In this document: in pieces, positions 27,180-36,860 of the stretch | Numbering within the stretch: position 1 is the first letter of the stretch | Layout of the letters: the number at the start of each line of letters is the position of its first letter | Assembly: GCA_016211195.1 (NCBI GenBank) | Contig: JACQSS010000066.1 | Span: forward strand, 1 to 39,453 | DNA: 39,453 bases | Origin: Candidatus Woesearchaeota archaeon | GTDB lineage: Archaea; Nanobdellota; Nanobdellia; Woesearchaeales; JAGVYF01 | Direction: 5' to 3' | Translations under genes and position numbers: made by a program | The notes under the pieces: model-generated | What the model saw: only the letters and a program-made list of their open reading frames with translations | What the model was told of the DNA's origin: nothing | Database searches by the model: none

Positions 27180-28349
27180 TTAGATATTCCGGATGATATT
27201 CCCGAGCTGGATGTCAAAATTCGGGTCCCTGTAGCGGATGCGGCCATTGCTATCCAGCTCAATCCGCTGCCCGCTGCGGTCATAGATAATATTGAACCCA
27301 CCCCGTTGCTCAAACCCGCCAAAGTTCTCAATATTCACTATGCGGAGGGACCGTTGCATCTGCTCCATATAGCCATAAGCCAGTGAAATCTGCAAAGGGG
27401 TGTTAAATGCACTCTCAACATCGGAATAGTCAATGATTGTGGTGATAGTTGCCTTGCCATTATAGAGTTTTACTGTGCCCTCATCATATTGGTAATTCCC
27501 GGTCGGATTGAAATTGAAGCCGAAACTGCCTCCAGAGTAATAGACATCAAATGCCCGTCCGAGCGGAATATTTATACCCATTCCACCGCCTCCAATGCGG
27601 ATGCGTGAAATACGTCCGCGGCCAGCAGGTGTGCCAACCTTGTAATAGACATTGTTGAAGTCCGTCGGCCTCAGTTCGCTGGGCCTCTTGTTATAGTCCA
27701 CAATTTCGCCACTCCCCACGTTCGCGACAGTGATGCGGAACATTACTTTTCCGTCGCCGACTGATGTGGGCTCAACACGCGTCACTGCAACGGGTGCTCC
27801 CTGGCCGCCGCTGGCGCTTACCGGTGTCATGGTGCATGCTTTTTTTGTGACACGTGCACGATAAATATCCGGGTCAACGCACAGGACGATATTGGCATCA
27901 GTCACATACGGGTAAATGAGCGTGGCAAGTAATGGCGCATCGTAAATATCAGCGACAGAGCGCATATCGAGTTGTGCCTGGAACTCTTCAACGCAAATGC
28001 CCCCATCAGGCGTGCTCCGAGATTTGGGGAATATCTCGGCAAAACCGCACTGCTGGGTAGGAATATCCACAAAAGGTGGGAAGTTCACAATATTTGGGTC
28101 AAAGCCTGACAAGAATAATCTCCCACGGAGCGGAAATGTGCCTTTATTGGCGAGCTCGATGGCCAAGTCGTACCGTTGCCCCGTGCCTGCGAATGTCTTT
28201 GCGGGTGGCACGTCTGGTAGGAATCGCATTGCTACACCACGGGTGCCAATGTAAACCTTTTCTTCAACCTCCCCTGCAGACCTACTGCAGCCTGCGAGGA
28301 GCATGACGAGAAGCAGAAATATACACGCCACTCCCCTTTTTTGTAGCAT
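27180..28349 (-). CDS. Putative surface lipoprotein, paralogue family member 2
   Basis: Lipobox LLVMLLAGCSR; IGTRGVAMRFLPDVPPAKTF; QGAPVAVTRVEP. Confidence 0.65.
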   Translation of the reverse strand: MLQKRGVACIFLLLVMLLAGCSRSAGEVEEKVYIGTRGVAMRFLPDVPPAKTFAGTGQRYDLAIELANKGTFPLRGRLFLSGFDPNIVNFPPFVDIPTQQCGFAEIFPKSRSTPDGGICVEEFQAQLDMRSVADIYDAPLLATLIYPYVTDANIVLCVDPDIYRARVTKKACTMTPVSASGGQGAPVAVTRVEPTSVGDGKVMFRITVANVGSGEIVDYNKRPSELRPTDFNNVYYKVGTPAGRGRISRIRIGGGGMGINIPLGRAFDVYYSGGSFGFNFNPTGNYQYDEGTVKLYNGKATITTIIDYSDVESAFNTPLQISLAYGYMEQMQRSLRIVNIENFGGFEQRGGFNIIYDRSGQRIELDSNGRIRYRDPNFDIQLGNIIRNI

Positions 28350-28397
28350 CGTCTTATTCTTTATAAAAACAGACTATATAAACTTTGCGAGGGTCAG

Positions 28398-28543
28398 CAT
28401 TGAAAAGTTCTATGTAGCCATCAATTATGTGGGTATCAGCTTTTTCCCATGCCTGCAAAAAGGGGATTCCAAGAGGAATTTTTGCTATTACCTGAAGAAG
28501 CCCCATACGAACCGATGGCCGATAACGGGGGAACTTTTCAATG
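28398..28543 (+). repeat. Inverted-repeat-bounded intergenic element, copy C
   Basis: CATTGAAAAGTTC (28398-28410) ... GAACTTTTCAATG (28531-28543); interior GGGGATTCCAAGAGGAATTTTTGC and CGAACCGATGGCC shared with copy B. Confidence 0.85.
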
Positions 28544-28559
28544 CAACCTAGACGCGGGC

Positions 28560-29462
28560 TTATCTAATTCTCTCTACCGCGAACTGCTTCGAAAGCGTTT
28601 GTGTATAGCCATAATCGAGATAAATCTGCAGCGGCGCAACATAAGGACTTGCCGAGGGATCAGTTGTCCCCTCACAGACAGCTTCTCCCTTATTGTTCTC
28701 AAGCCGGATAACATTTTTCTTGCATCGGATTTCCCGGCCGCCCAAGACTGCAGTGACCATCACCCGGTCCCATACTTTTGTCAGATCCGCAGTCGCAGAA
28801 CAAAGGGCATCTGACTGGCCCATTTCGACGACACGCCCAGACCCCTTGTTCAGGATGGTCACAATGAATGCGCTGCCCATCTGGCCATCGGGCAGGTATT
28901 TTGGTTTAACGTCTATCTTTGTCACGGCAACAGGTGCGCCCTGCGAACTAAAAGTGACTGCCCTTGGCTTGCAGGATGTAAGACGCAGTTGGTAGCCCGC
29001 TGGGTTGTAATTGACACAAACACCCGTTTCAGCGACTGTTTCATAATCATAGCATAATTGTGTTGTGATAGCCACATCCTGCCGCTTTGATGTCGTGATG
29101 GGCTTTGTCGTGGCAGGAATCATGAGCAATGCAATGCCCCCTTTGGGGTTCTTTACTGACTTCCCTTCAAGCTCAAAGCGCAAGTTCGTCGGTTGTCCGT
29201 TCAGGGTTGCAGCAGCGACGTCCGTATCGACATATTCCTGTGGGATACCTACAGCAAGTGCAGTACTCTTTGCAGAAGCAGCCCCTCGGTTATGCAATTC
29301 GAATGTCATGACAAACCGATCATTTTCCATGACTTTCGCAGGAGGTTGATCATCAAGGAACCGCAGTGCAATGCCTTCAGTGCCAATGCGGAGGTCTTTC
29401 ATGGTAAGCTCTTGCGGGCTGGCACACCCGATGAGAAGCAGGAGGATAAGGATGTATCTCAT
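28560..29462 (-). CDS. Putative surface lipoprotein, paralogue family member 3
   Basis: Lipobox LLLLLIGCAS; IGTEGIALRFLDDQPPAKVM; SQGAPVAVTKIDV; start trimmed to MRYILIL. Confidence 0.65.
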   Translation of the reverse strand: MRYILILLLLIGCASPQELTMKDLRIGTEGIALRFLDDQPPAKVMENDRFVMTFELHNRGAASAKSTALAVGIPQEYVDTDVAAATLNGQPTNLRFELEGKSVKNPKGGIALLMIPATTKPITTSKRQDVAITTQLCYDYETVAETGVCVNYNPAGYQLRLTSCKPRAVTFSSQGAPVAVTKIDVKPKYLPDGQMGSAFIVTILNKGSGRVVEMGQSDALCSATADLTKVWDRVMVTAVLGGREIRCKKNVIRLENNKGEAVCEGTTDPSASPYVAPLQIYLDYGYTQTLSKQFAVERIR

Positions 29463-29467
29463 GCTGT

Positions 29468-31771
29468 TCACGCAAGCGATGACTTGCACCCCGGAGGCCA
29501 TGATGTCAGGTCCCACATGCAGCCAATATGGCAAGCGTCCTTGCTACAGGATTCGCTGCTGTCATAGAAATTGCATGTTGCTGTGGTCGGGCAGTCTGCA
29601 CAGGCATCGTGCCCATAATTGTAGTAGCAGTTCCCCGGCCGGAGCTTGCAAAGATTCTCCTCGCAGACAGATGGTTTCAAGCCGGTATAATCTGCACATT
29701 TTTTGATCTGGGGACAGTTTGTTTCCTTTAATACAGATTCAGTATCTTTGACGCATTTGCCCTCTGTTAACAAACCAGGCATTTCGTACTTGCAATTGAA
29801 CCTGCAGAGATCTTCATAGCATTCGGTCTGGCTGTAATCCTCGCATTGCCTTATCCGGCTGCCGCAATCTGCTTTGGTGACAGGTTTTGCCGTGGTCTCA
29901 GGGGTCTTGTCAGCGGTTTCCTTTGTTGCAGTGATGTTTTGTTTTGGTGCCGGTTTGGGTGTCTCCCCATTGCAGTTTTTCCCACGAGGCACATCACTGA
30001 GTCTTTTTTCACAATCCTGCGTACAATAACATCCATCGGGGTCATTGCAGAATGTTATGCAGTCACCCATATCGCTCTTTATGCCGTCACCCGCCTTGAG
30101 CTTGATAGGAACCTGCGCAGCCAACTTGTAGCGGTAGCGCGCAGTGATCTTGAAATAGGATTCAACTATGGGGAAATTTTCAAGCAACGCAGCTGCCCCA
30201 CCTTCCATGACCTTAATCCTGCAATTGAATGTCTGCAGTGTCTTGATGCTAGACAGCCGCTGCATGCTCTTCTCTGTCAGGACCCAGTCGTTTCCATCCT
30301 GCTCAAAGTACGCAGGACAGACCAGCTCAATGTGTTGAGGCGGAGTGATGCGCAGCTCAGTAATATTTTCTACTTCACCTTTCCATCTGTTCTCGAGAGT
30401 GATGCCAAACCTTGTCGAGCGCTGCTCTCCTTCTTGGCCAACAGCAAGTGGCAGGTCTTGCTCAATGCCAACCCCTATCATGACTGGCCCCCCGGTATAG
30501 ACTGCGACTGGGCGCTGGCTCGGGAGTTTGTAGAAGGTGAATATGTCTATATTGGCGCGGCGCATCTCGCGCTTACGTTTTTCGTCCATAAAATAGGTCT
30601 TCAGATAGGCTTTTGTGGTAAAGGGAAATTGCGCAGCAACATCCACTATTTCTGGTTGCGGCAACAAGCGCTTCAGCAGCTCTTCTGTCTGCGGGAATGC
30701 ACTGGGGTCAATAGTGCAGTCCACTCCTTCTCCAGAGCCTTCTATGTCATAGAGATTGAGTGTCTCTGGTTTGATAGTGCCCGTAATCTTCTTTCCGTGG
30801 ACATTGCACGATAAATAAAGTGTCTGCTGTTCAAGGCAGGCATCCCTGTTCCCATAGAGGCGTCCAGTCTGCCCCGGTAACTGGGGTATTTGGATGAGAC
30901 TGCCTGTTAGGTCATACTCCTCACAGTTTTCCAGATCGAGCGATTGGCCCCTGATGGATCCTGCGACACTGATGGGAACTGGCGCCGCTTTTCCCTCCTC
31001 ACCAAGGTAAAAGAATTTTTCATCCGGTTTGAATCTCTCGAGAAAGACACCCAATGGCTTGTCGGCGTTCTGATCAACAGTCCCGATATAATAGTCCCCT
31101 GCTGCAACCTTCAGCTGACGCTCCCATGCCCGCTGGATATCTTTGGGGACCTCCTTAAGCCGATTACTGAGGAGCACGATGCTATCAGCAGTGCTTTCCA
31201 ATGCAGTGCGGATTGCCCTGTACCCGTCAATGAGCTCTGGTTGGATTACAATACCCCCAATCTCCAGCGAAGACAGGTCAATGCTCGGAATGGCGCTCAG
31301 CCAATGGATACCAAAAAAAAGGAACCAGAACAGGAAATAGGCCATGCAGACGAGCTTGGTATTGCGCGTGCTCCAAGGCGTGAAGTAAAGAAAAATGACC
31401 CATGCCGGCACTGTGGCAATGAAAAGGTCAGTCAGCAAGGTAATTTCGCCGGGAATCCATGGAAAGAAGAGGCCCTTGATGAATGGAATGAAGAAACTAA
31501 ATGCTGATAACCCTGCATAGGTTATGATGAGCGGCAACCGCTGTTCACGGGCCACCGCTGGAGAGATAAGCGTTCCCATGGTCGTGACAAGGAACATGAA
31601 TGAATACAGAAAACCAAAGAGAAATGCATTGCTAATGCGGTCGAACATCATCAGCGCGTCCGTAAAGTGGATGATAGCTGCAAGAATGAGAAATGGGACG
31701 CCGAAAAGTGCCTGTTCCTGAAAGGGATTAGCGAATATATACGATGATGCAGATTTGATGGGGTTTGCCAT
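29468..31771 (-). CDS. Large multi-pass membrane protein with Cys-rich C-terminal repeats
   Basis: N-terminal TM segments; C-terminus has three Cys-rich units (CEDYSQTECYEDLCRFNC; CADYTGLKPSVCEENLCKLRPGNC; CNFYDSSESCSKDACHIGC). Confidence 0.7.
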   Translation of the reverse strand: MANPIKSASSYIFANPFQEQALFGVPFLILAAIIHFTDALMMFDRISNAFLFGFLYSFMFLVTTMGTLISPAVAREQRLPLIITYAGLSAFSFFIPFIKGLFFPWIPGEITLLTDLFIATVPAWVIFLYFTPWSTRNTKLVCMAYFLFWFLFFGIHWLSAIPSIDLSSLEIGGIVIQPELIDGYRAIRTALESTADSIVLLSNRLKEVPKDIQRAWERQLKVAAGDYYIGTVDQNADKPLGVFLERFKPDEKFFYLGEEGKAAPVPISVAGSIRGQSLDLENCEEYDLTGSLIQIPQLPGQTGRLYGNRDACLEQQTLYLSCNVHGKKITGTIKPETLNLYDIEGSGEGVDCTIDPSAFPQTEELLKRLLPQPEIVDVAAQFPFTTKAYLKTYFMDEKRKREMRRANIDIFTFYKLPSQRPVAVYTGGPVMIGVGIEQDLPLAVGQEGEQRSTRFGITLENRWKGEVENITELRITPPQHIELVCPAYFEQDGNDWVLTEKSMQRLSSIKTLQTFNCRIKVMEGGAAALLENFPIVESYFKITARYRYKLAAQVPIKLKAGDGIKSDMGDCITFCNDPDGCYCTQDCEKRLSDVPRGKNCNGETPKPAPKQNITATKETADKTPETTAKPVTKADCGSRIRQCEDYSQTECYEDLCRFNCKYEMPGLLTEGKCVKDTESVLKETNCPQIKKCADYTGLKPSVCEENLCKLRPGNCYYNYGHDACADCPTTATCNFYDSSESCSKDACHIGCMWDLTSWPPGCKSSLA

Positions 31772-31779
31772 AGTCTCCC

Positions 31780-32934
31780 CTACTCCAGTTGCTCAACCAT
31801 TAATTCCTGAATGTCAAATGGGACTGCTGGGTCTATCTCAATTGCATTGTATCCCCGCCGGACAAAATCAGTTATGTCAATGCCAAACTCCCGGGCTCCT
31901 GTGTCAAGATTGAGCAGGATATCATTAACAAAGACACGCGCTTGCCTCCTTTCATCGCCGGGGAAGACCAATGTCATGACGATGGGCACAGCACGGTTGA
32001 ATTGTTCCGGAGTCAATGAGAAATATGCCCGGTAGTTCTGTGGTTCTCTGAGATTCATCTCCATTCTGATGATGTCAAACTTGTACATTCCCATGTCACT
32101 CGCCCAGGTGATGCTGTTCTGGCCTGCTGCGACATAGTCAATGGGGACTTCTAGCCTATTCAGTGCATTGCATGACGGCGCAGCATCATACAATTGCTTG
32201 CCATTCAATGAAACAGCGACACGTCCAATCTCCGTCGGGTCACACAGCACACTGAAATCGAGTGTTGCACGCTTGAGTTCCCTTTTCTCGTCAGGACCAA
32301 CATAAAAGATGCTTTGTGCTGCCTGTTTTGTCTTGTCCGTCATATCTCCGCGCAACGTAATAGCAGTCAAAGTGTATGCATTGGCGCGCCAGAACGATGC
32401 TCCGGGTGATGACACTGCAAAGGTCAGAATATTGTCCTTGCGAAGCAATGCTTTGCGTAGCTTGATTGGTTCAATGTTCCTCGTAGTCACTTCACGTGAA
32501 AAGACTTGTTCTCCGTTGAGTGTAACGGTCAAAACGCCAGCCCCCTTGGCAACAAGGAAATTGAGCAGGACATTGTCTGTATTCCCTGGGTCTTGTAGGG
32601 TGAACGAGATATCCTGCTGCACATTGGCGAAGATGCTCCGTCGGACAGAGAGGCTATCCCATGTACTTAATTCAGTGGATTCCACTTTGGTGGCAAGCAC
32701 TATAGAAGGCAATGGATGCAATGCAATCAAATCCCCTTTGGGAATAACACGGCCCGGATGAGTCAGCAGAAGTTCATTTGACTGTGAGGTGTTTGTTCCG
32801 TCCGGCCCTTCAGGTTCGCCTAATAGTTTGCCACGCTCTGCTGGTGGCAGAAGGATAATATACAAAACCATGAATAATGCAATAAGGGCAACAAGTGCTG
32901 CAGCGCCTCCGCCTTCCTGTCCTTTTTTGTTCAT
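31780..32934 (-). CDS. Class III (pilin-like) signal peptide protein with predicted beta-rich extracellular domains
   Basis: MNKKGQEGGGAAALVALIALFMVLYIILL; repeated beta-sandwich-like segments (VTLNGEQVFSREV, VSLNGKQLYDAA, VFVNDILLN). Confidence 0.65.
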   Translation of the reverse strand: MNKKGQEGGGAAALVALIALFMVLYIILLPPAERGKLLGEPEGPDGTNTSQSNELLLTHPGRVIPKGDLIALHPLPSIVLATKVESTELSTWDSLSVRRSIFANVQQDISFTLQDPGNTDNVLLNFLVAKGAGVLTVTLNGEQVFSREVTTRNIEPIKLRKALLRKDNILTFAVSSPGASFWRANAYTLTAITLRGDMTDKTKQAAQSIFYVGPDEKRELKRATLDFSVLCDPTEIGRVAVSLNGKQLYDAAPSCNALNRLEVPIDYVAAGQNSITWASDMGMYKFDIIRMEMNLREPQNYRAYFSLTPEQFNRAVPIVMTLVFPGDERRQARVFVNDILLNLDTGAREFGIDITDFVRRGYNAIEIDPAVPFDIQELMVEQLE

Positions 32935-32990
32935 CTCTTTTTCACTGCACGACAATATCTTTATATTTAATAACCTTTTGCTTTCCGTCT

Positions 32991-34037
32991 GTGCAAATAA
33001 TTCAGAAGGATTTACGGAAGGGAATAATCAAGCTTAGGATTGAATCGCGTGACGACTTATGGTCACTGCACCTGCTGCTCGACCCTGGGGACACGATTAG
33101 TGGCATGACGCTCCGTAAAGTCGCTGCCGGCGAAGAGACAGTACGGAGGCCAGTGCGTCTGTCCATTGCTGTCGAAAAAGTGGAGTTTGCCAAGACGCAT
33201 CCAGTGCTTCGCGTGCTCGGGAAAGTCACTGAGGGCCCTGAAGATGTCCCCCATGGGAGTCACCATTCATTTGCCGTTGAGCAGGATACAATCATTGAAA
33301 TACGAAAAGACTGGTCACAGTATCAGCTCAAGCGGCTTGAGGAAGCTGCGGCTGAGAACAAGAAACCACTGCTCATCTGCGTCCTCGACCGGGAAGAGGC
33401 ATATTTCGCGCTCAGCAAGAGGTATGGCTATGAATTACTGACGACGATTGCCGGGGAAGTCTCTAAAAAAGAGGAGCGTGCCCGCGCTACTGGCTCTTTC
33501 TATGATGATATTATTACGGCACTCACAGAATATGTCCACCGCTATGACGTGGAAAGTGTTATCCTTGCAAGCCCTGCATTCTGGAAGGATGACCTCCTGA
33601 AGAAAATACGGGACGATGCACTGCGCCGCAAGATTGTACTTGCGACATGTTCTTCAGTAAAAGAGGACGCGATTCACGAAGTGCTGACGCGACCTGAAGT
33701 GCGCGAGGTGGTCAAGCGGGAGCGCATGGCACGGGAAATCGCACTTGTTGATGACATCCTTGCAGGTATTGCGAAAGGAGGCAATGTAGCGTACGGCATC
33801 AAAGAGGTTGCAAAAGCTGTCGCAGCCGGTGCCACCGCCATGGTGTTAGTGACTGATAAGTTCATCCATACAGCACATGAACGTCAGGCGTTTCATGATA
33901 TTGATGATTTGTTGCGCACAGCAGAGAAACAGAAAGCTGACGTGCATATCATCAGCTCGGAGCATACGGGCGGCGCGCGCCTCGATGGACTTGGAGGCAT
34001 TGCAGCCAAGCTCCGCTACAAAACCGACTGGAGCTAG
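32991..34037 (+). CDS. pelA: Pelota (archaeal Dom34) mRNA surveillance protein
   Basis: GTG start after TATA ctttatatttaa; TIIEIRKDWSQYQLKRLEEA; VESVILASPAFWKDDLLKKI; ISSEHTGGARLDGLGGIAAKLRY. Confidence 0.92.
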   Translation: MQIIQKDLRKGIIKLRIESRDDLWSLHLLLDPGDTISGMTLRKVAAGEETVRRPVRLSIAVEKVEFAKTHPVLRVLGKVTEGPEDVPHGSHHSFAVEQDTIIEIRKDWSQYQLKRLEEAAAENKKPLLICVLDREEAYFALSKRYGYELLTTIAGEVSKKEERARATGSFYDDIITALTEYVHRYDVESVILASPAFWKDDLLKKIRDDALRRKIVLATCSSVKEDAIHEVLTRPEVREVVKRERMAREIALVDDILAGIAKGGNVAYGIKEVAKAVAAGATAMVLVTDKFIHTAHERQAFHDIDDLLRTAEKQKADVHIISSEHTGGARLDGLGGIAAKLRYKTDWS

Positions 34038-34038
34038 T

Positions 34039-34191
34039 CATTGAAAAGTTCACTATGGCCATCAATGATGTGAGCATTGATTTGTTTTTGGACACGCAAA
34101 AAGAGGATTGCAAGAAGAATTTTTGCTCTTATCGGGTAAACCACAGGCGAACCGATGACAAGAGAAACAATAGCGAACGAACTTTTCACTG
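34039..34191 (+). repeat. Inverted-repeat-bounded intergenic element, copy D (diverged)
   Basis: CATTGAAAAGTTC (34039-34051) ... GAACTTTTCACTG (34179-34191); interior ATGGCCATCAATGATGTGAGCATTG and CGAACCGATG. Confidence 0.8.
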
Positions 34192-34295
34192 TGATCGTCG
34201 TTCGCAAGCTTTATATAATTGCTCTTGTTATTAAAAACAGTTATCACAGAAAAAATGCAGCAACTCACCACGGAAAAACAGGGGGGGATTATCTG

Positions 34296-35114
34296 ATGAT
34301 TGTCAAGGATGAACTGCTCAGCAAGCTACGGCGTTATTTCTCTCTTAATCTTTACGAAGTAAAAATCTGGACTGCACTCCTCTCCAGGGGAGTGAGTACC
34401 GCTGGTGAATTGTCCGACATCGCCAACGTGCCACGGTCTCGCAGTTACGATGTCTTGGAATCTCTGGAGAAAAAAGGATTCATTCTCATGAAGCTCGGGA
34501 AACCGATAAAGTACCTCGCAATTCCGCCCGGTGAAGTTGTCTCGCGCGTCAAGAAGAATATGCGCGAGGATGCAGAAGAACGCATCAAGCGCCTCGAGAG
34601 CATGAAAGGGACTGACCTGCTCACTGAGTTGCAGACGTTGCATACGCAGGGCATTGAGCTCGTTGAACCAGCGGACTTAGCAGGCTATGTGCGGGGCAGA
34701 CTGAATTTGTATAATCATCTTGAACTGATACTCAAGAGTGCAGAGAAGACAGTGAATATCATGACTACCTCACAAGGCTTCCTCCGAAAAATGGAAGGGT
34801 TGCGCCCAGTTCTCGAAAAGATAAAGAAGAAAGGTGTTCGGATTCGTGTGGCTGCTCCATTGACTCGGGAGTGCAAGAATGCACTGCAGGAAGTCAAGGA
34901 TTTGATTGAAGTCCGGCACACAAAAAGTATCAATTCACGGTTCTGCGTTGTGGATGGAAAGGAGCTCTTGTTCATGGTCCTGAATGATGCGGAAGTGCAT
35001 CCGACATATGACGTTGGTGTCTGGATTAAGACGCCATTCTTTGCTTCTGCGCTGGACAATTTGTTCAACACAGCATGGAAAGAGATGCAACCACCAGAAG
35101 AAGGATTGAAGTAG
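34296..35114 (+). CDS. TrmB family transcriptional regulator
   Basis: LNLYEVKIWTALLSRGVSTAGELSDIANVPRSRSYDVLESLEKKGFI; start trimmed to MIVKDELL; TATA CTTTATATAA at 34209. Confidence 0.85.
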   Translation: MIVKDELLSKLRRYFSLNLYEVKIWTALLSRGVSTAGELSDIANVPRSRSYDVLESLEKKGFILMKLGKPIKYLAIPPGEVVSRVKKNMREDAEERIKRLESMKGTDLLTELQTLHTQGIELVEPADLAGYVRGRLNLYNHLELILKSAEKTVNIMTTSQGFLRKMEGLRPVLEKIKKKGVRIRVAAPLTRECKNALQEVKDLIEVRHTKSINSRFCVVDGKELLFMVLNDAEVHPTYDVGVWIKTPFFASALDNLFNTAWKEMQPPEEGLK

Positions 35115-35151
35115 CCAAAGCTTTAAATCCTGTTTCTGTTCTCTCCCAGCC

Positions 35152-36843
35152 ATGAAAGAGATTATACTCCCGTATGTCCTGCTGAATGCAGTTAAATACG
35201 GTGGCAGAGCGAATCCGGGTGCAGTGCTGGGCCACGTCCTTGCATCGCATCCTGAGCTGAAAAGTAAGGTGCGTGACATCCAGCAGCAGCTTGCAGCCAT
35301 CATCCCAGACGTGAATAAACTACCACGTGAGGAGCAGCTTCGGCAGCTGCACACCTTGGCACCACATCTTCTGGAAGAGAAGCATGAAGAAAAAAAGACT
35401 GAGCTGCGTGATTTGACGGATGCGAAACCGGGAAAAGTAGTGATGCGCTTTGCCCCGTCTCCATCTGGACCATTGCATATCGGCCACGCGTATCTCCTGT
35501 CGCTGAATTCTGAGTACTGCAAGAAATATGCAGGCAAACTTATACTCCGGTTAGAAGACACTAACCCCTCGAATATCGACCCGGACGCATACAAAATGAT
35601 TGAAGAAGATGCGCAATGGTTAACGAGAGGCAATGTTGCTCAGGTTCTTGTGCAGTCCGATCGGTTGTCCACTTATTATGATTATGCAGAGAAGCTTGTA
35701 CAGAAGGGACATGGTTATGTCTGCACATGCAATCCGGACGCGTGGAAAGGGCTGTCATTGCAGAAGCTGCCATGCCCATGCAGGAACCTACCTGCCATAG
35801 AACAGCTCAAACGCTATCATGGACTGTTTATCACTTATCAAGCAGGGGAAGCTGTCCTGCGCCTAAAGACAGATGTCACGCACAAAAATCCAGCCATGCG
35901 TGATTTTGCTCTCATGCGTATCAATGAAGAGGAACATCCACGCACGAAAAAGAAGTATCGTGTCTGGCCACTTATGAATTTTGCTGTTGCAGTAGACGAT
36001 CATGATATGGGCATTACACACACGGTACGTGCAAAGGAGCATATGGACAATGAGAAAAAGCAGCAGTACATTTTCGACGCATTTGGATGGAGAATGCCGT
36101 ACCATTATTATGTCGGACGAATAAACTTCAAGGACCTTGACATTAGCAAGACCAAGACAAAGCAGCTCATTGTAGACCGAGTGTATACTGGATGGGATGA
36201 TATCCGACTGCCTTTTTTCCGTGCCTTGAGCAGACGTGGCTACACACCAGATGCATTCATCCGGTTCTCAATGGAAGTGGGCATGACACAGAATGACAAG
36301 ACGGTTTCTGCAGAAGAATATTATAAGAACATCAATGCCTTCAACAAAGAAGTCATCGATAAGCAGGCTAACCGCTACTTCTTCATCGAAGAACCAAAAC
36401 TCATCACGATTGAGAACGCTCCGGCAGAGACGATTTCTCTTGAGCTCCATCCGGACAACCCCGAAGCAGGCAAACGCACTTTCAAGACCGGAACCGATTT
36501 CTACATCACAGGACCGGACTATGACGCGCTGCATGCAGATGTGTTGTACCGTCTGATGGACTGCCTGAACTTTGAGAAGCGCGGCGGCAAATTCTTTTTC
36601 CACTCAAAGGAATATGAGACATATAAGAATACAGGCGCGCGTATCATGCACTGGCTGCCAAAATCAGACGCACTCGTGAAGGTGGAGGTAGTCATGCCCG
36701 ATAAGACAACGCGTGTGGGTCTGGGAGAAGCCGCGCTGAAGAAGCTGTATGTTGGTGATGTTGTCCAGTTTGAGCGCTTTGGATTTGTGCGCCTTGACGA
36801 GCGCAAGAATAATCACCTAGTCTTCTGGTTCGCACATAAGTAA
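35152..36843 (+). CDS. gltX: Glutamyl-tRNA synthetase (archaeal type)
   Basis: MRFAPSPSGPLHIGHAYLLSLNSEYCKKYAGKLILRLEDTNPSNI; C-terminal beta-barrel domain. Confidence 0.93.
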   Translation: MKEIILPYVLLNAVKYGGRANPGAVLGHVLASHPELKSKVRDIQQQLAAIIPDVNKLPREEQLRQLHTLAPHLLEEKHEEKKTELRDLTDAKPGKVVMRFAPSPSGPLHIGHAYLLSLNSEYCKKYAGKLILRLEDTNPSNIDPDAYKMIEEDAQWLTRGNVAQVLVQSDRLSTYYDYAEKLVQKGHGYVCTCNPDAWKGLSLQKLPCPCRNLPAIEQLKRYHGLFITYQAGEAVLRLKTDVTHKNPAMRDFALMRINEEEHPRTKKKYRVWPLMNFAVAVDDHDMGITHTVRAKEHMDNEKKQQYIFDAFGWRMPYHYYVGRINFKDLDISKTKTKQLIVDRVYTGWDDIRLPFFRALSRRGYTPDAFIRFSMEVGMTQNDKTVSAEEYYKNINAFNKEVIDKQANRYFFIEEPKLITIENAPAETISLELHPDNPEAGKRTFKTGTDFYITGPDYDALHADVLYRLMDCLNFEKRGGKFFFHSKEYETYKNTGARIMHWLPKSDALVKVEVVMPDKTTRVGLGEAALKKLYVGDVVQFERFGFVRLDERKNNHLVFWFAHK

Positions 36844-36860
36844 TCTTCTTATAGCTAGCA

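Noticed and set aside
28303-28551. 82-aa ORF containing IEKFYVAINYVGISFFPC
   Set aside because: Runs through a promoter region and repeat copy C in a shifted frame; not a credible gene
29846-30814. 322-aa plus-strand ORF
   Set aside because: Antisense to the 767-aa membrane protein, which has coherent TM and Cys-repeat structure and tight operon spacing
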